Origin: Marinobacter szutsaonensis
Lineage (GTDB): Bacteria; Pseudomonadota; Gammaproteobacteria; Pseudomonadales; Oleiphilaceae
NCBI RefSeq assembly: GCF_039523335.1
Contig: NZ_BAAAFC010000001.1
Span: 2,849,958 to 2,913,957, forward strand
Direction: 5' to 3'
Length of the DNA stretch: 64,000 bases
Shown here: piece after piece, positions 1-10,563 of the stretch
How positions within the stretch are numbered: the stretch's first letter is position 1
Layout of the letters: the number at the start of each line of letters is the position of its first letter
Notes under the pieces: generated by a model
The model's database searches: none
Told to the model about the DNA's origin: nothing
What the model saw: only the letters and a program-made list of their open reading frames with translations
Program-made: the position numbers and the translations under genes

Positions 1-2
1 CC

Positions 3-2606
3 TGGTACAGGATACTTCTGCATCAGCTGGCCGATCCGATCGTCTATGTGCTGCTGGCCGCGGCGGTGCTCGCCATTCTGATTGGCAAGGTGACGGACAG
101 TTTTGTGGTGCTCGCCGTTGTTGTGCTTAACACCACCATCGGCTTTGTCCAGGAGATGCGCGCCACCAAGGCCATCGAGGCTTTAAGCCGGATGGTGCCC
201 CAGAATGCCACGGTGCTGCGCAACGGTGACGCCAAGTCGATTCCCGCCCATACGGTGGTGCCGGGGGATGTGGTGTTACTGCAGGCTGGAGATCAGGTGG
301 CCGCCGACGTCCGGTTACTTGAGGTCAATGGGCTGCAGGTCGATGAGGCGGCACTGACCGGGGAATCGCTGCCGGTGACCAAGCAGGAAGAGCCGGTCCC
401 GGATGAGGCGGTGATTGGTGACCGGCATTCCATGGCTTTCGGTGGGACCCTCGTTACTGCCGGCACTGCGGATGGGGTGGTGGTCGCCACTGGCGCGAGC
501 AGCGAGCTGGGGCGGATCTCCCGGCTGCTGAGTGAAACTGAAGATCTGCAGACTCCGCTGACCCGGCGGCTTGCCAGCCTGGTCAGAGTTATTTCCCTGG
601 CGATCCTCGTGGTCGCGATTCTTATCTTCCTTGTCGGGATGTGGCGGGACAACTCGCTGCTCGACAGTGCGCTGGCCGCAATCACGCTCGCCGTTGCCTC
701 CATTCCCGAAGGTCTGCCTGCCGTCATTACCATCGCATCGGCCATCGGTGTACAGCGCATGGCACGTCGCCGTGCCATCGTCCGCCACCTCCCCGCTGTT
801 GAAACCCTGGGCAGTACCACCGTCATCTGCACCGACAAGACCGGCACCCTGACGCGCAATGAAATGACCGTCGAGGCGTTGTGGACGCCAGATCTGGAGG
901 TCGAGGTAACCGGTATCGGATACGCGCCAGAAGGCGAGTTACGGGCCGGAGACCAGACATTGTCCCCGATGCCGGAGCAGGTTCACGATTTGTTGCTGGC
1001 AGGTTTGCTTTGCAACGACGCGGAGCTGGAGTGCAAGGACGGGCGCTGGCGAATCGTTGGCGACCCCACCGAGGGGGCACTGGTGGTCGCCGCCGGTAAG
1101 GCGGAGCTGGATGAAGACTCGACGCGGGCGGCTTTCCCCCGTAAGGATGAGATCCCGTTCAGTTCGGAGAGCCAGTTCATGGCGACCCTGCACGATTCCG
1201 GTGATGGTGCCGACATGGTGTGTGTGAAGGGCGCGCCGGAGGTGATCGCCGGGATGTGCAAGGGATTCGCCGGAGGCCAACCAATGGCGGTGGAGCTTGT
1301 GCATGAAGCCGTGGAAGCGCTGGCTGCACGGGGTATGCGCGTGCTGGCCGTTGCCATGGCAAAGCCGTCGGCGGGCAAGGTGGACCTGGAGTCCTCCGGC
1401 TGGCAGGACGAGCTTTGTTTTCTTGGCCTGGTCGGCATGTCGGATCCACCCCGCGATGAAGCCATTCACGCCGTCAGGACCTGTCAGCAGGCCGGCGTGG
1501 TGGTCAAGATGGTCACCGGCGATCACGCGGAGACTGCCCGGGCCATCGGCCAGAGCATCGGTTTGCTGGAAACCGGCGGGGCGGGTGCGCAGGTGGTGAC
1601 GGGAGTGCAGATCGAGGCCGCAACCGATGCCGAACTGCTTGAACTGGTGCACTCCACCAACGTTTTTGCCCGTGTGGCGCCAGAGCATAAGCTGCGGCTG
1701 GTCAAGGCCCTTCAGGCCGGAGGGCAGGTTGTCGCCATGACCGGTGACGGTGTCAATGATGCGCCGGCGCTGAAGCGGGCAGAGATCGGGGTTGCCATGG
1801 GAATCAACGGCACCGCGGTTGCACGGGAAGCCAGCGACATTGTGCTGGCGGATGATAATTTTGCCTCCATCAGCGCCGCGGTAGAGGAAGGGCGACGGGT
1901 CTACGACAACCTTTCGAAGTCCCTCGCGTTCGTGCTGCCCACCAGTCTGGGGCAGGCAATGATCATCCTGGTCGCGGTCCTTTTCTTCCCAGTGACCGAC
2001 GGTCATCTTCTGATGCCGATCGAGCCCGTGCAGATTCTCTGGGTGAACCTGGTCGTTGCCATTGCGCTGGCATTGCCACTGGCTCTGGAGGCCCGGGAGC
2101 CGGGTTTGATGAAACGACCGCCGAGGCCGCCAAAGGAGCCTTTGCTGAGCCGGTTCCTGGTGGTTCGCACCTTCCTGGTCGGTGCCCTGATGACTGGTGG
2201 GGCGGCCGGGCTTTTCCTGCTGGAATACAGCGCTGATCTTTCCGAAGGCGCTGCTGTTGAACTCGCCCGGGGCAAGGCCCAGACCATGGCGGTAACCACC
2301 ATCATCCTGTTCCAGATGCTGTACTTGCTGAACTGCCGCTCCCTCACCCAGACGTTCTGGCGCATCGGCCTGTTCAGCAATCTCTGGGTGTATCTCGGCA
2401 TTGGCGTGACCCTGGTGCTGCAGCTGGCCTTTGTCTATCTCGATCCCCTCAACCAGCTTTTCCATACCCGGCCGCTGGATCCGGCTGATTGGCTGATGTC
2501 TGCCGGTGTGGCGTTTGCGGGGTTCCTGATTATCCTGCTGGAGAAATGGCTGTGGCGACAGAATGACGGTGGGGGGAGCGGGGAAGTTGAAAATGGGGTC
2601 AGATGA
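3..2606 (+). CDS. P-type cation-transporting ATPase, type II, 5'-truncated by the window edge
   Basis: Membrane pump that couples ATP hydrolysis to cation transport. The frame is open from the first bases, so the true N-terminus lies outside the window; 867 codons are visible. Readable from the first visible codon: TGES of the actuator domain (about residue 119), the M4 PEGLPA motif, DKTGTLT with the phosphorylated Asp at about residue 278, and the hinge TGDGVNDAPA. These place it with SERCA/PacL-like type II pumps. In M6 the usual Ca2+-site NxxTDG stretch reads N-LVVAIALALP, with no Asp, so the transported ion cannot be assigned and calcium is doubtful. The last codons (NGVR and stop) lie inside a REP-like palindrome, suggesting the C-terminus was remodelled by that repeat. 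Confidence 0.9.
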   Translation, partial: WYRILLHQLADPIVYVLLAAAVLAILIGKVTDSFVVLAVVVLNTTIGFVQEMRATKAIEALSRMVPQNATVLRNGDAKSIPAHTVVPGDVVLLQAGDQVAADVRLLEVNGLQVDEAALTGESLPVTKQEEPVPDEAVIGDRHSMAFGGTLVTAGTADGVVVATGASSELGRISRLLSETEDLQTPLTRRLASLVRVISLAILVVAILIFLVGMWRDNSLLDSALAAITLAVASIPEGLPAVITIASAIGVQRMARRRAIVRHLPAVETLGSTTVICTDKTGTLTRNEMTVEALWTPDLEVEVTGIGYAPEGELRAGDQTLSPMPEQVHDLLLAGLLCNDAELECKDGRWRIVGDPTEGALVVAAGKAELDEDSTRAAFPRKDEIPFSSESQFMATLHDSGDGADMVCVKGAPEVIAGMCKGFAGGQPMAVELVHEAVEALAARGMRVLAVAMAKPSAGKVDLESSGWQDELCFLGLVGMSDPPRDEAIHAVRTCQQAGVVVKMVTGDHAETARAIGQSIGLLETGGAGAQVVTGVQIEAATDAELLELVHSTNVFARVAPEHKLRLVKALQAGGQVVAMTGDGVNDAPALKRAEIGVAMGINGTAVAREASDIVLADDNFASISAAVEEGRRVYDNLSKSLAFVLPTSLGQAMIILVAVLFFPVTDGHLLMPIEPVQILWVNLVVAIALALPLALEAREPGLMKRPPRPPKEPLLSRFLVVRTFLVGALMTGGAAGLFLLEYSADLSEGAAVELARGKAQTMAVTTIILFQMLYLLNCRSLTQTFWRIGLFSNLWVYLGIGVTLVLQLAFVYLDPLNQLFHTRPLDPADWLMSAGVAFAGFLIILLEKWLWRQNDGGGSGEVENGVR

Positions 2607-2624
2607 AGGTTTTCATCAGACCCC
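2595..2624. repeat. REP-like palindrome, copy 1
   Basis: Inverted repeat with 13-nt arms (GGGGTCAGATGAA / TTCATCAGACCCC, 12 of 13 paired) and a 4-nt loop. It contains the stop codon of the upstream ATPase. First of three related units at 66-69 bp spacing. Confidence 0.85.
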
Positions 2625-2663
2625 TGAGGTTTGGGTCTGGCTTGGGTCTAATGGGTCTAGAAT

Positions 2664-2693
2664 GGGGTCAGATGAAAGTGTTCAGCTGACCCC
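2664..2693. repeat. REP-like palindrome, copy 2
   Basis: Arms GGGGTCAGATGAA and TTCAGCTGACCCC pair at 12 of 13 positions around the loop AGTG. It is 69 bp downstream of copy 1 in the same orientation; truncated GGGTCT motifs lie between the two. Confidence 0.85.
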
Positions 2694-2729
2694 TGAGCGA
2701 AGACCGGCCTCGGGGTGGCGGCCAGCAAT

Positions 2730-3500
<771 letters not shown>

Positions 3501-3586
3501 TACGCGGTTTTCCTGTATACAAATTGAGCCGGTAGCAGTAAACTACGCGGTCTGCTGAAACAGTCATTTTATTTGTCGGGGAAGTT

Positions 3587-3799
3587 ATGGCACGAGTTAC
3601 CGTTGAAGATTGTCTGGAAAACGTTGATAACCGCTTCCAGCTGGTGATGCTGGCTACCAAGCGTGCCCGCCAGATTGCGACCAAGGGCTTTGAGCCGATG
3701 GTTCCGGAAGAGAACGATAAGCCGACGGTCATCGCGCTGCGGGAAATTGCCGAGGGCAAGGTGACCCGAGATCTTCTGAAAGAAGAAGACGAGGATTGA
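3587..3799 (+). CDS. rpoZ: RNA polymerase omega subunit
   Basis: Small polymerase subunit (70 residues) that clamps the beta' C-terminus and contributes to the ppGpp/DksA response. It begins MARVTVEDC and includes RARQ and the ALREIAEGK helix typical of RpoZ; the end is acidic (KEEDED). Start codon preceded by GGGGAAG. It lies between gmk and spoT; a terminator after it separates it from spoT. Confidence 0.96.
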   Translation: MARVTVEDCLENVDNRFQLVMLATKRARQIATKGFEPMVPEENDKPTVIALREIAEGKVTRDLLKEEDED

Positions 3800-3902
3800 T
3801 CACTGCGCAGGATATCTACCTATGCGCAAGTGAGAACCATTGAAATCTGTCCCCGCGGTTTTATAGTGTATCTATAGAACGTTGCTGGAAGGACCAGGAA
3901 GG

Positions 3903-3930
3903 ACCCGGATGCGTGCATTCGGGTTTTTTT
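3903..3930 (+). terminator. Intrinsic terminator after rpoZ
   Basis: Ten-bp stem ACCCGGATGC/GCATTCGGGT (one G-T pair) with a 2-nt formal loop that would open to a larger one, followed by seven T. It ends rpoZ transcripts about 100 bp after the stop and just before spoT. Confidence 0.8.
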
Positions 3931-3961
3931 GTCCCTGAAATTTGAAAAGTGTGGAGGCGCG

Positions 3962-6100
3962 GTGTCGGCAGAGCCTACGGTTGAAGGTCTGACTCAGGAG
4001 CTCAGTACCTATCTGGATACCAATCGCATCAATCAGGTGCGACGGGCCTACTATTACGCCGAACAGGCTCACGAAGGGCAGATGCGCAAGAGCGGGGACC
4101 GCTACATTACCCATCCCCTGGCGGTTGCCCGCATCCTCGCCGAGCTGAAGCTTGACCATCAGAGCCTGATGGCGGCCATGCTCCACGACGTCATTGAAGA
4201 CACCGGTATTCCCAAGGATGCCCTGGCCGAGCAGTTCGGCGAGGACGTGGCGGAACTGGTGGATGGCGTCAGCAAGCTGACCCAGATTGAATTCCGCTCC
4301 CGGGCCGAAGCCCAGGCGGAGAACTTCCAGAAAATGACCCTGGCCATGGCCCGGGACATCCGCGTGATTCTGGTGAAGCTGGCGGACCGGCTGCACAACA
4401 TGCGCACCCTCGGGCCCATGCCTTACGAAAAACGCCAGCGCATCGCCACCGAAACCCTCGATATCTATGCCCCGATTGCCAATCGCCTGGGCATGCACTC
4501 CATCTGCACCGAGCTTGAGGATCTGGGCTTCTCGTCCCTGTATCCGATGCGCGCCAAATATATCTCCAAGGCGGTGAACAAGCTGCGGGGCAGCCACCGG
4601 GAAATCATCGAGGAGATTCGCGGCAGGCTGCAGGAAAAGCTGGAAGAAAGGGGATTGCCGGGTCGGATTCTCGGCCGCGAGAAACACCTGAACAGCATCT
4701 ACAACAAGATGAAGTTCAAGCACAAATCCTTCCATGAAATCATGGATGTGTACGCTTTCCGCATCATCACCGACACCGAGGATGACTGTTACCGCATCCT
4801 CGGGGCGGTGCACAGCCTGTACAAGCCGCTGCCGGGCCGGTTCAAGGACTACATCGCCATGCCCAAGGCCAACGGCTACCAGTCCCTGCACACCACCCTG
4901 TTCGGCATGCATGTGAACATCGAGATCCAGATCCGCACCGAGGAGATGGAGCACATCGCCAACAACGGTATTGCGGCCCACTGGATGTACAAGAACGAAC
5001 CGTCGAATGTCACCAGCGTCAACCAGGCCAGGGTAGACCGCTGGGTCAAGGGCCTGATGGAAATGCGTGAGCGTGCCGATGATTCCCTGGAATTCATCGA
5101 GCACGTGAAGGTGGACCTGTTCCCCGACGAAATCTACGTGTTCACTCCCAAAGGCCGGATTATGGAGTTGCCCAGCGGTGCCACACCGGTGGACTTTGCC
5201 TATGCCATCCATACCGACATCGGCAACGCGGCAGTGGCCTGCCGGATCAACCGCAACCTCGGTTCCCTGAGCCAGCCGCTGCAAAGTGGGCAGACGGTGG
5301 AGGTCATTACCGCCCCGGGAGCGCGGCCGAACCCCGCCTGGCTCAGCTTCGTGGTCACTGGCAAGGCTCGCAGCAGCATTCGCCATGTCCTGAAGACCCA
5401 GAAGCGGGCGGAATCCCTGGAGCTTGGTCGCACCCTGTTGAAGAAGTCACTCAAGGGTTTTGGCGCCAAACTCGCCGACATCAGCGACGGCCAGAAACAG
5501 GCAGTGGTCAATCACAACCAGGTGAACAGTTTTGATGATCTGATCAGTGACATCGGCCTCGGTAACCGTATGGCCTACCTGGTGGCGCGACAGCTGGTCA
5601 ACGGAGCCGAAGGTGCAGAGAGTGCCACGGTTGAAGCCGGGCGGCCGGCGGATCGAAGCCCGGTCACCATTCGCGGTACCGAAGGGCTGCTGGTGAAGTT
5701 CGCCAGCTGCTGCAAGCCGATTCCGGGAGATCCGGTGGTTGGTGTCATGGACTCCGGCAACGGCATGGTGATTCACTCCGACACCTGTTCCCGCCTGCCG
5801 GAAGACGACGAGGGCAGGGCGCGCCTCACCCACCTCAAGTGGGCCAAGGATATTACCGATGAGTTCTCGGTTGAGCTTCGGGTGGAGCTGGAACGCCAGC
5901 GGGGTGTTATCGCGGAGCTGGCCAATGCGGTGGCCATGGCTGACGGCAACATCGAACGCATCAGCGTGGAAGATCAGAATGCCAAGTTCGGAATCGTCAG
6001 CCTGGTGGTGCACGTCAATGGCCGCCGCCACCTGGCACGGGTGATGCGCCGGATTCGCAACATCCGCGCAGTGACGCACATCAACCGTGTTCGTCACTAG
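3962..6100 (+). CDS. spoT: Bifunctional (p)ppGpp synthetase/hydrolase SpoT
   Basis: Makes and degrades the alarmone (p)ppGpp. Order of parts in the 712-residue product: HD hydrolase domain with HDVIEDT (about residues 75-81), RelA/SpoT synthetase domain, TGS domain (DEIYVFTPKGRI, about residue 380), a cysteine-containing linker and a C-terminal ACT domain. The intact HDxxED motif indicates working hydrolase. I chose GTG at 3962 because GGAGG ends 4 nt before it; the frame is open further upstream but that would put the start in the terminator T-tract. A terminator separates it from rpoZ, so it may have its own promoter. Followed by ridA. Confidence 0.96.
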   Translation: MSAEPTVEGLTQELSTYLDTNRINQVRRAYYYAEQAHEGQMRKSGDRYITHPLAVARILAELKLDHQSLMAAMLHDVIEDTGIPKDALAEQFGEDVAELVDGVSKLTQIEFRSRAEAQAENFQKMTLAMARDIRVILVKLADRLHNMRTLGPMPYEKRQRIATETLDIYAPIANRLGMHSICTELEDLGFSSLYPMRAKYISKAVNKLRGSHREIIEEIRGRLQEKLEERGLPGRILGREKHLNSIYNKMKFKHKSFHEIMDVYAFRIITDTEDDCYRILGAVHSLYKPLPGRFKDYIAMPKANGYQSLHTTLFGMHVNIEIQIRTEEMEHIANNGIAAHWMYKNEPSNVTSVNQARVDRWVKGLMEMRERADDSLEFIEHVKVDLFPDEIYVFTPKGRIMELPSGATPVDFAYAIHTDIGNAAVACRINRNLGSLSQPLQSGQTVEVITAPGARPNPAWLSFVVTGKARSSIRHVLKTQKRAESLELGRTLLKKSLKGFGAKLADISDGQKQAVVNHNQVNSFDDLISDIGLGNRMAYLVARQLVNGAEGAESATVEAGRPADRSPVTIRGTEGLLVKFASCCKPIPGDPVVGVMDSGNGMVIHSDTCSRLPEDDEGRARLTHLKWAKDITDEFSVELRVELERQRGVIAELANAVAMADGNIERISVEDQNAKFGIVSLVVHVNGRRHLARVMRRIRNIRAVTHINRVRH

Positions 6101-6180
6101 GATCTCGACCAAAGGCCGGTTGACAGTTGCGGCCATGAGCGGCGAGCATTGGCGTTTTGGAAGAGAGGAATTCTGAGATC

Positions 6181-6567
6181 ATGACCAACAAATCCGTAAT
6201 CCAGACCGAAAATGCTCCCCAGGCGATCGGCACCTATTCGCAGGCGGTCAAGGCAGGGGACACTGTCTACCTTTCCGGTCAGATTCCGCTGGATCCGGAA
6301 ACCATGGAAGTGGTTCCGGGGGATTTCTCCGCCAAGACCCGTCAGGTATTCGAGAACCTCAAGGCTGTCTGTGAGGCTGCCGGCGGTGAGCTCAAGGATA
6401 TCGTCAAGCTCAACATCTACATGACGGATCTGGCCAATTTCGCCACCGTCAACGAGATCATGGCGACTTACTTCCAGGAGCCGTATCCGGCCCGTGCCGC
6501 CGTTGGCGTAGCGGCACTGCCGAAGGGTGTCCCTGTCGAGATGGAAGCGGTGATGGTGCTCAGCTGA
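6181..6567 (+). CDS. ridA: Enamine/imine deaminase RidA
   Basis: Hydrolyses reactive 2-aminoacrylate and related enamines released by PLP enzymes, protecting branched-chain amino acid and PLP-dependent metabolism. 128 residues, the family size, with [13 protein letters not shown] at the N-terminus and the trimer-interface [17 protein letters not shown] end. I placed the start at ATG 6181, which follows AGAGAGGA, rather than the upstream in-frame ATG at 6157. It follows spoT, a common arrangement, and its last 8 bp overlap the convergent epimerase gene. Confidence 0.95.
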   Translation: MTNKSVIQTENAPQAIGTYSQAVKAGDTVYLSGQIPLDPETMEVVPGDFSAKTRQVFENLKAVCEAAGGELKDIVKLNIYMTDLANFATVNEIMATYFQEPYPARAAVGVAALPKGVPVEMEAVMVLS

Positions 6568-7429
6568 GGCTGTCGATCATCTCCCGGTACCCCGCCCGAA
6601 AGTCGGGGTACCGGAACGTAAACCCGCTCTCCAATAACCTCCTGTTACTGCATCGCTTGCTCCCGGCCCGGCCTCCCTTGCGGGCATCCGCCTGAGGCGG
6701 TTTGCAGGCAATCTGCTGCCGCACCCAGTTGACCACTTCGTCCAGTCTCACCGGCTCGCAATCACTGGCGATGTAGACCGGTTCCAGTGCCTCTCCCGCC
6801 AGGGCCCGATCCACCAGATGAACGACGACCCGTGCCGCATCCACTTCGTGGATCCGGTTGCTGAACGGCGCTGGCGATTGGGGGTTCATACGCCCCTCCA
6901 TAACTTCCTCGAGGAAGCGCTGACGGCTCGGCCCGTAGATGCCGCTGAAGCGCACGATGGTCGCGGGGTGGATGCTCTCGAGCGCGGTTTGTTCGCCGGC
7001 GATGATCTGCTGGCCGCTGAATCTTGCCGGTGCGGTCTCGCTGGTTTCATCTACCCAGCCGTCATCATCCTGGGCATACACGCTGGTGCTGCTGACGAAG
7101 ATCAGGCGTTTCAGCGGATGATTTCCGATCGCATCAAGCAGGTTATCCAACCCGGTGACATAGGCATTGCGGTAGCCTTCCTCGTCATAGCTGGAGGGGG
7201 TGAGGCAATAGATCACCGCGTCCAGCCCGGCGGGAAGGGCGCCCGCCAGTGTTTCCGGGCGGGTCAGGTCGGCGCTGATACCGGTTACCCCGTCGGGCAC
7301 CTTGCTTGCGTCCCGGCGCAGGCCGAACACCTCGGCATTCTCTAGCAAGGCACTGGCAATACTGCCACCGAGTTTCCCGCAGCCGGCGACCAGGATACGT
7401 GGCAGATGCCCGTTTTCAGTGATTGCCAT
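6560..7429 (-). CDS. NAD(P)-dependent epimerase/dehydratase, YeeZ-like SDR
   Basis: Extended short-chain dehydrogenase/reductase-type protein of 289 residues. The N-terminal Rossmann motif is AGCGKLGG rather than the textbook GxxGxxG, as in YeeZ-like members. [10 protein letters not shown] supplies the Tyr region but YxxxK is not clear, so catalysis by the standard SDR route is uncertain. Start taken as the ATG giving MAITENG; a TTG four codons upstream is possible. It converges on ridA (8-bp overlap) and is transcribed divergently from oxyR. Substrate unknown. Confidence 0.75.
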   Translation of the reverse strand: MAITENGHLPRILVAGCGKLGGSIASALLENAEVFGLRRDASKVPDGVTGISADLTRPETLAGALPAGLDAVIYCLTPSSYDEEGYRNAYVTGLDNLLDAIGNHPLKRLIFVSSTSVYAQDDDGWVDETSETAPARFSGQQIIAGEQTALESIHPATIVRFSGIYGPSRQRFLEEVMEGRMNPQSPAPFSNRIHEVDAARVVVHLVDRALAGEALEPVYIASDCEPVRLDEVVNWVRQQIACKPPQADARKGGRAGSKRCSNRRLLESGFTFRYPDFRAGYREMIDSLS

Positions 7430-7505
7430 AGACAATTTCAATCCTTATGCTTGACCTCATAAATAAGTGAAACTTCGACCCGTACCTATCTGACCGGAGC
7501 TCACC

Positions 7506-8465
7506 ATGACTCTTACCGAGTTACGATACGTCGTTACCCTTGCCCGCGAAAGGCATTTTGGCCGGGCTGCCGAGCGATGTCATGTCAGCCAGCCGACACT
7601 CAGTGTTGCTGTCAAGAAGCTCGAGGACGAGCTGGGTATCCCCCTGTTCGAGCGGAGCAAAAGCAGTATCCGGGTGACAGAAACCGGTCAGCGCATCATC
7701 GAGCAGGCCCAGCGGGTCCTGGATCAGGTGAATGTCATCAAGGACATGGCCCAGGACGGGAAAAACCAGCTGAACTCACCGCTGAAGGTCGGTGCCATCT
7801 ACACCATCGGCCCCTACCTGTTCCCGCATCTGTTACCGGAGTTGCGCCGGGCGGCACCGGACATGCCGTTGTATATTGAAGAGAACTACACCGCCAATCT
7901 GCGGCAGAAGCTGCGGCAGTCGGACCTGGACGCGATCATCATTGCGCTGCCGTTCGAAGAGCCGGAAGTTCTGACGCTGCCACTGTATGACGAGCCCTTT
8001 GTAGTGCTGCTCCCCGCCGGTCACCCGCTGGCCAAAAAGGAACAGCTCACCGCCGAGGAGCTGGCCAAGGAACAGCTGTTGCTGTTGGGGCCGGGACATT
8101 GTTTCCGGGACCAGGTGCTGGAATCCTGCCCGCCCATGGTGGAGGCGATTACCAAGCGGGTAGACAACGGCTCCCCCTCGCTGGTGACCGAGGGCAGCTC
8201 CCTGGAAACCATTCGGCATATGGTGGCCTCGGGGCTCGGGGTTACCGTGTTACCCCTCTCCGCAGCTACGGCCATGCAGTATCACGAAGACATACTCGCT
8301 GTCCGGCCGTTTGCCCCTCCGGTGCCATTCCGGACCGTCGCTTTGGCCTGGCGGGTAACCTTCCCGAGGCCCAAGGCCATTGATGTGCTGTCCCTGGCGG
8401 CCAGTCAGTGCCGGGTGGTGGAGAAAGCGAAAACGGATAATCCGGCCGTCGCCGAATCCGCCTGA
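7506..8465 (+). CDS. oxyR: Hydrogen peroxide-sensing LysR regulator OxyR
   Basis: Cytoplasmic transcription factor activated by disulfide formation on H2O2 exposure. N-terminal winged helix-turn-helix (RHFGRAAERCHVSQPTLS), then the regulatory domain. Redox cysteines sit at residues 199 and 208 within GHCFRDQVLESC, the same numbers as E. coli OxyR, which separates it from other LysR members. 319 residues. It is 7 bp upstream of recG, a pairing also seen in Pseudomonas. As a LysR protein it may autoregulate through the 64-bp gap it shares with the divergent epimerase. Confidence 0.96.
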   Translation: MTLTELRYVVTLARERHFGRAAERCHVSQPTLSVAVKKLEDELGIPLFERSKSSIRVTETGQRIIEQAQRVLDQVNVIKDMAQDGKNQLNSPLKVGAIYTIGPYLFPHLLPELRRAAPDMPLYIEENYTANLRQKLRQSDLDAIIIALPFEEPEVLTLPLYDEPFVVLLPAGHPLAKKEQLTAEELAKEQLLLLGPGHCFRDQVLESCPPMVEAITKRVDNGSPSLVTEGSSLETIRHMVASGLGVTVLPLSAATAMQYHEDILAVRPFAPPVPFRTVALAWRVTFPRPKAIDVLSLAASQCRVVEKAKTDNPAVAESA

Positions 8466-8472
8466 GCCCCAC

Positions 8473-10548
8473 ATGACGGCACTGGACGACATCCCCGTCA
8501 CTCAGCTCAAGGGCGTTGGAAGCGCCCTGGCGGAGAAGCTCGCCAAGCTGGGCATCGAATCCCTGCAGGATTTGCTGTTTCACCTGCCTCACCGCTATGA
8601 AGATCGGACCCGGGTGATCCCCATGGGTAACCTCCGTATTGGCGATGTGGCGGTGGTGGAAGGGGAAGTGATGAAGGCGGACCTGGTCATGGGCCGGCGC
8701 CGGAGCCTTCAGGTCACGCTCAGGGACAGCAGTGGCTTCCTGGTCATGCGTTTTTTCCACTTCAACGCCGCACAGAGGAACCAGCTGTCCGAAGGTGCCT
8801 GGGTGCGCTGTTTCGGTGAAGTCAGGCCGGGGCGGGCCGGCTACGAATTCTACCACCCGGAATACCAGGTGAACCCGCCGCCTATGCCGCCGGAGGGTCA
8901 GGCAACCCTGACCCCGGTTTATCCCCTTACTGAAGGCATCCAGCAGCCCAGGGTGAGAAATCTCTGTCAGCAGGCACTGACCTATCTGGACCGGTTTCCG
9001 ATCCGGGACTGGCTGCCAGCAGGGCTGCTGGCGGATTACCAGTTACCGGGCATCACCGAGGCGGTGAGGCTGGTCCATGCACCACCGGCGAACGCGCCTG
9101 TCCATCTGCTGATGGAGGGCAAGCATCCGGCGCAGCAACGCCTGGTGATGGAAGAATTACTGGCGCACCAGCTCAGCCTTCTGCAGGTGCGCGAACAGAT
9201 CCAGACGCGGGAGGCATTGCCGCTTCTGCCAACCGGGGATCTTGCCGCACGCTTTCTCGACAGCCTCCCGTTTGCCCTGACCGGGGCCCAGAAGCATGTC
9301 GTCAGTGATATCCGTCAGGACCTGAGCCAGCCCATTCCGATGCTCAGGCTGGTCCAGGGTGACGTCGGCTCCGGGAAGACGGTGGTGGCGGCCCTGGCGG
9401 CCTTGCAGGCAATCGGTGCCGGGGCCCAGGTGGCGTTGATGGCGCCCACCGAGATACTGGCCGAGCAGCATTACCAGAATTTCCGCGGTTGGCTCGAGCC
9501 TTTGGGTATCCGGCTGGCCTGGCTCTCCGGGAAGGTCAAGGGCAAGGCCAGGCAGGAAGCTCTTGATGCTGTGAGCTCCGGGGAAGCCCCGGTGGTGATA
9601 GGCACCCATGCGCTGTTCCAGGAAGACGTCCGGTTCGACCGGCTGGCACTGGTGATAGTGGACGAGCAGCACCGGTTCGGTGTTCACCAGCGTCTGGCGC
9701 TGAGGGAAAAGGGTGTCGGCGGTTCCCTCGCACCCCACCAGCTGATCATGACGGCAACCCCGATTCCCCGTACCCTGGCCATGAGTGCCTATGCGGACCT
9801 TGATACCTCGGTGATTGACGAGTTGCCTCCGGGGCGCAAACCCATTGAAACTATTGTGATTTCCGACAGCCGGCGCGATGATGTGATTGAGCGGGTGCGC
9901 AGCGCCTGCCGGGATGGCCGCCAAGCCTACTGGGTCTGTACGCTGATTGAGGAATCCGAAGCGCTGCAATGCCAGGCGGCGGAAGTGACAGCGCAGGAAC
10001 TTTCCGAGCGGCTGCCGGGATTGCAGGTCGGCCTGGTCCACGGCCGGCTGAAAGCCCGGGAGAAAGCCGAGGTGATGGAGCGCTTCAAGGCCGGTGAGCT
10101 GGATTTACTTGTGGCTACCACGGTGATTGAGGTGGGGGTAGATGTGCCCAATGCCTCGCTCATCATCATCGAGAACCCGGAACGCCTCGGCCTGGCCCAA
10201 CTGCACCAGTTACGTGGTCGGGTCGGGCGTGGTGAGCAGGCCAGTTTCTGCGTGTTGCTCTACCACCCGCCGCTGTCGTCGAATGGCAAGGCACGGCTGC
10301 AGGCGCTCCGGGACAGTCAGGATGGCTTCGTAATCGCAGAGAAAGATCTTGAAATCCGTGGCCCCGGGGAGGTCCTGGGCACGCGGCAAACGGGCATGAT
10401 GCAATTCCGGCTCGCCGATTTTGAAAGGGACAAGGGCTGGATTGAGCCGGTCAGGGAAATGGCTCCGTCGCTGATGAAGCACGCTGACGTTGTCAATGGA
10501 TTGATTCGCCGCTGGCTTGGCGAACGAATACGCTATGGCGACGTCTGA
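8473..10548 (+). CDS. recG: ATP-dependent DNA helicase RecG
   Basis: Reverses stalled replication forks and processes Holliday-type junctions. 691 residues, close to E. coli (693). Wedge/OB domain first, with LKGVGSALAEKL near the N-terminus and a LxxLLFHLPxRYEDR stretch. Then SF2 helicase motifs: GDVGSGKT (Walker A), DEQHRFG (DEAH-type motif II), TATPIPRT (motif III), and QLRGRVGRG (motif VI). The ATG at 8473 gives MTALDDIPV; the frame extends upstream into oxyR but without a start. Probably cotranscribed with oxyR. Confidence 0.97.
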   Translation: MTALDDIPVTQLKGVGSALAEKLAKLGIESLQDLLFHLPHRYEDRTRVIPMGNLRIGDVAVVEGEVMKADLVMGRRRSLQVTLRDSSGFLVMRFFHFNAAQRNQLSEGAWVRCFGEVRPGRAGYEFYHPEYQVNPPPMPPEGQATLTPVYPLTEGIQQPRVRNLCQQALTYLDRFPIRDWLPAGLLADYQLPGITEAVRLVHAPPANAPVHLLMEGKHPAQQRLVMEELLAHQLSLLQVREQIQTREALPLLPTGDLAARFLDSLPFALTGAQKHVVSDIRQDLSQPIPMLRLVQGDVGSGKTVVAALAALQAIGAGAQVALMAPTEILAEQHYQNFRGWLEPLGIRLAWLSGKVKGKARQEALDAVSSGEAPVVIGTHALFQEDVRFDRLALVIVDEQHRFGVHQRLALREKGVGGSLAPHQLIMTATPIPRTLAMSAYADLDTSVIDELPPGRKPIETIVISDSRRDDVIERVRSACRDGRQAYWVCTLIEESEALQCQAAEVTAQELSERLPGLQVGLVHGRLKAREKAEVMERFKAGELDLLVATTVIEVGVDVPNASLIIIENPERLGLAQLHQLRGRVGRGEQASFCVLLYHPPLSSNGKARLQALRDSQDGFVIAEKDLEIRGPGEVLGTRQTGMMQFRLADFERDKGWIEPVREMAPSLMKHADVVNGLIRRWLGERIRYGDV

Positions 10549-10563
10549 ACCAGGGAGATCTTT

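Noticed and set aside
3929..3961. TTG start of spoT in the terminator
   Set aside because: No ribosome site, in a T-tract; GTG at 3962 has GGAGG.
3872..5386. 504-codon frame antisense to spoT
   Set aside because: Low-complexity His/Gly-rich shadow; no start context.
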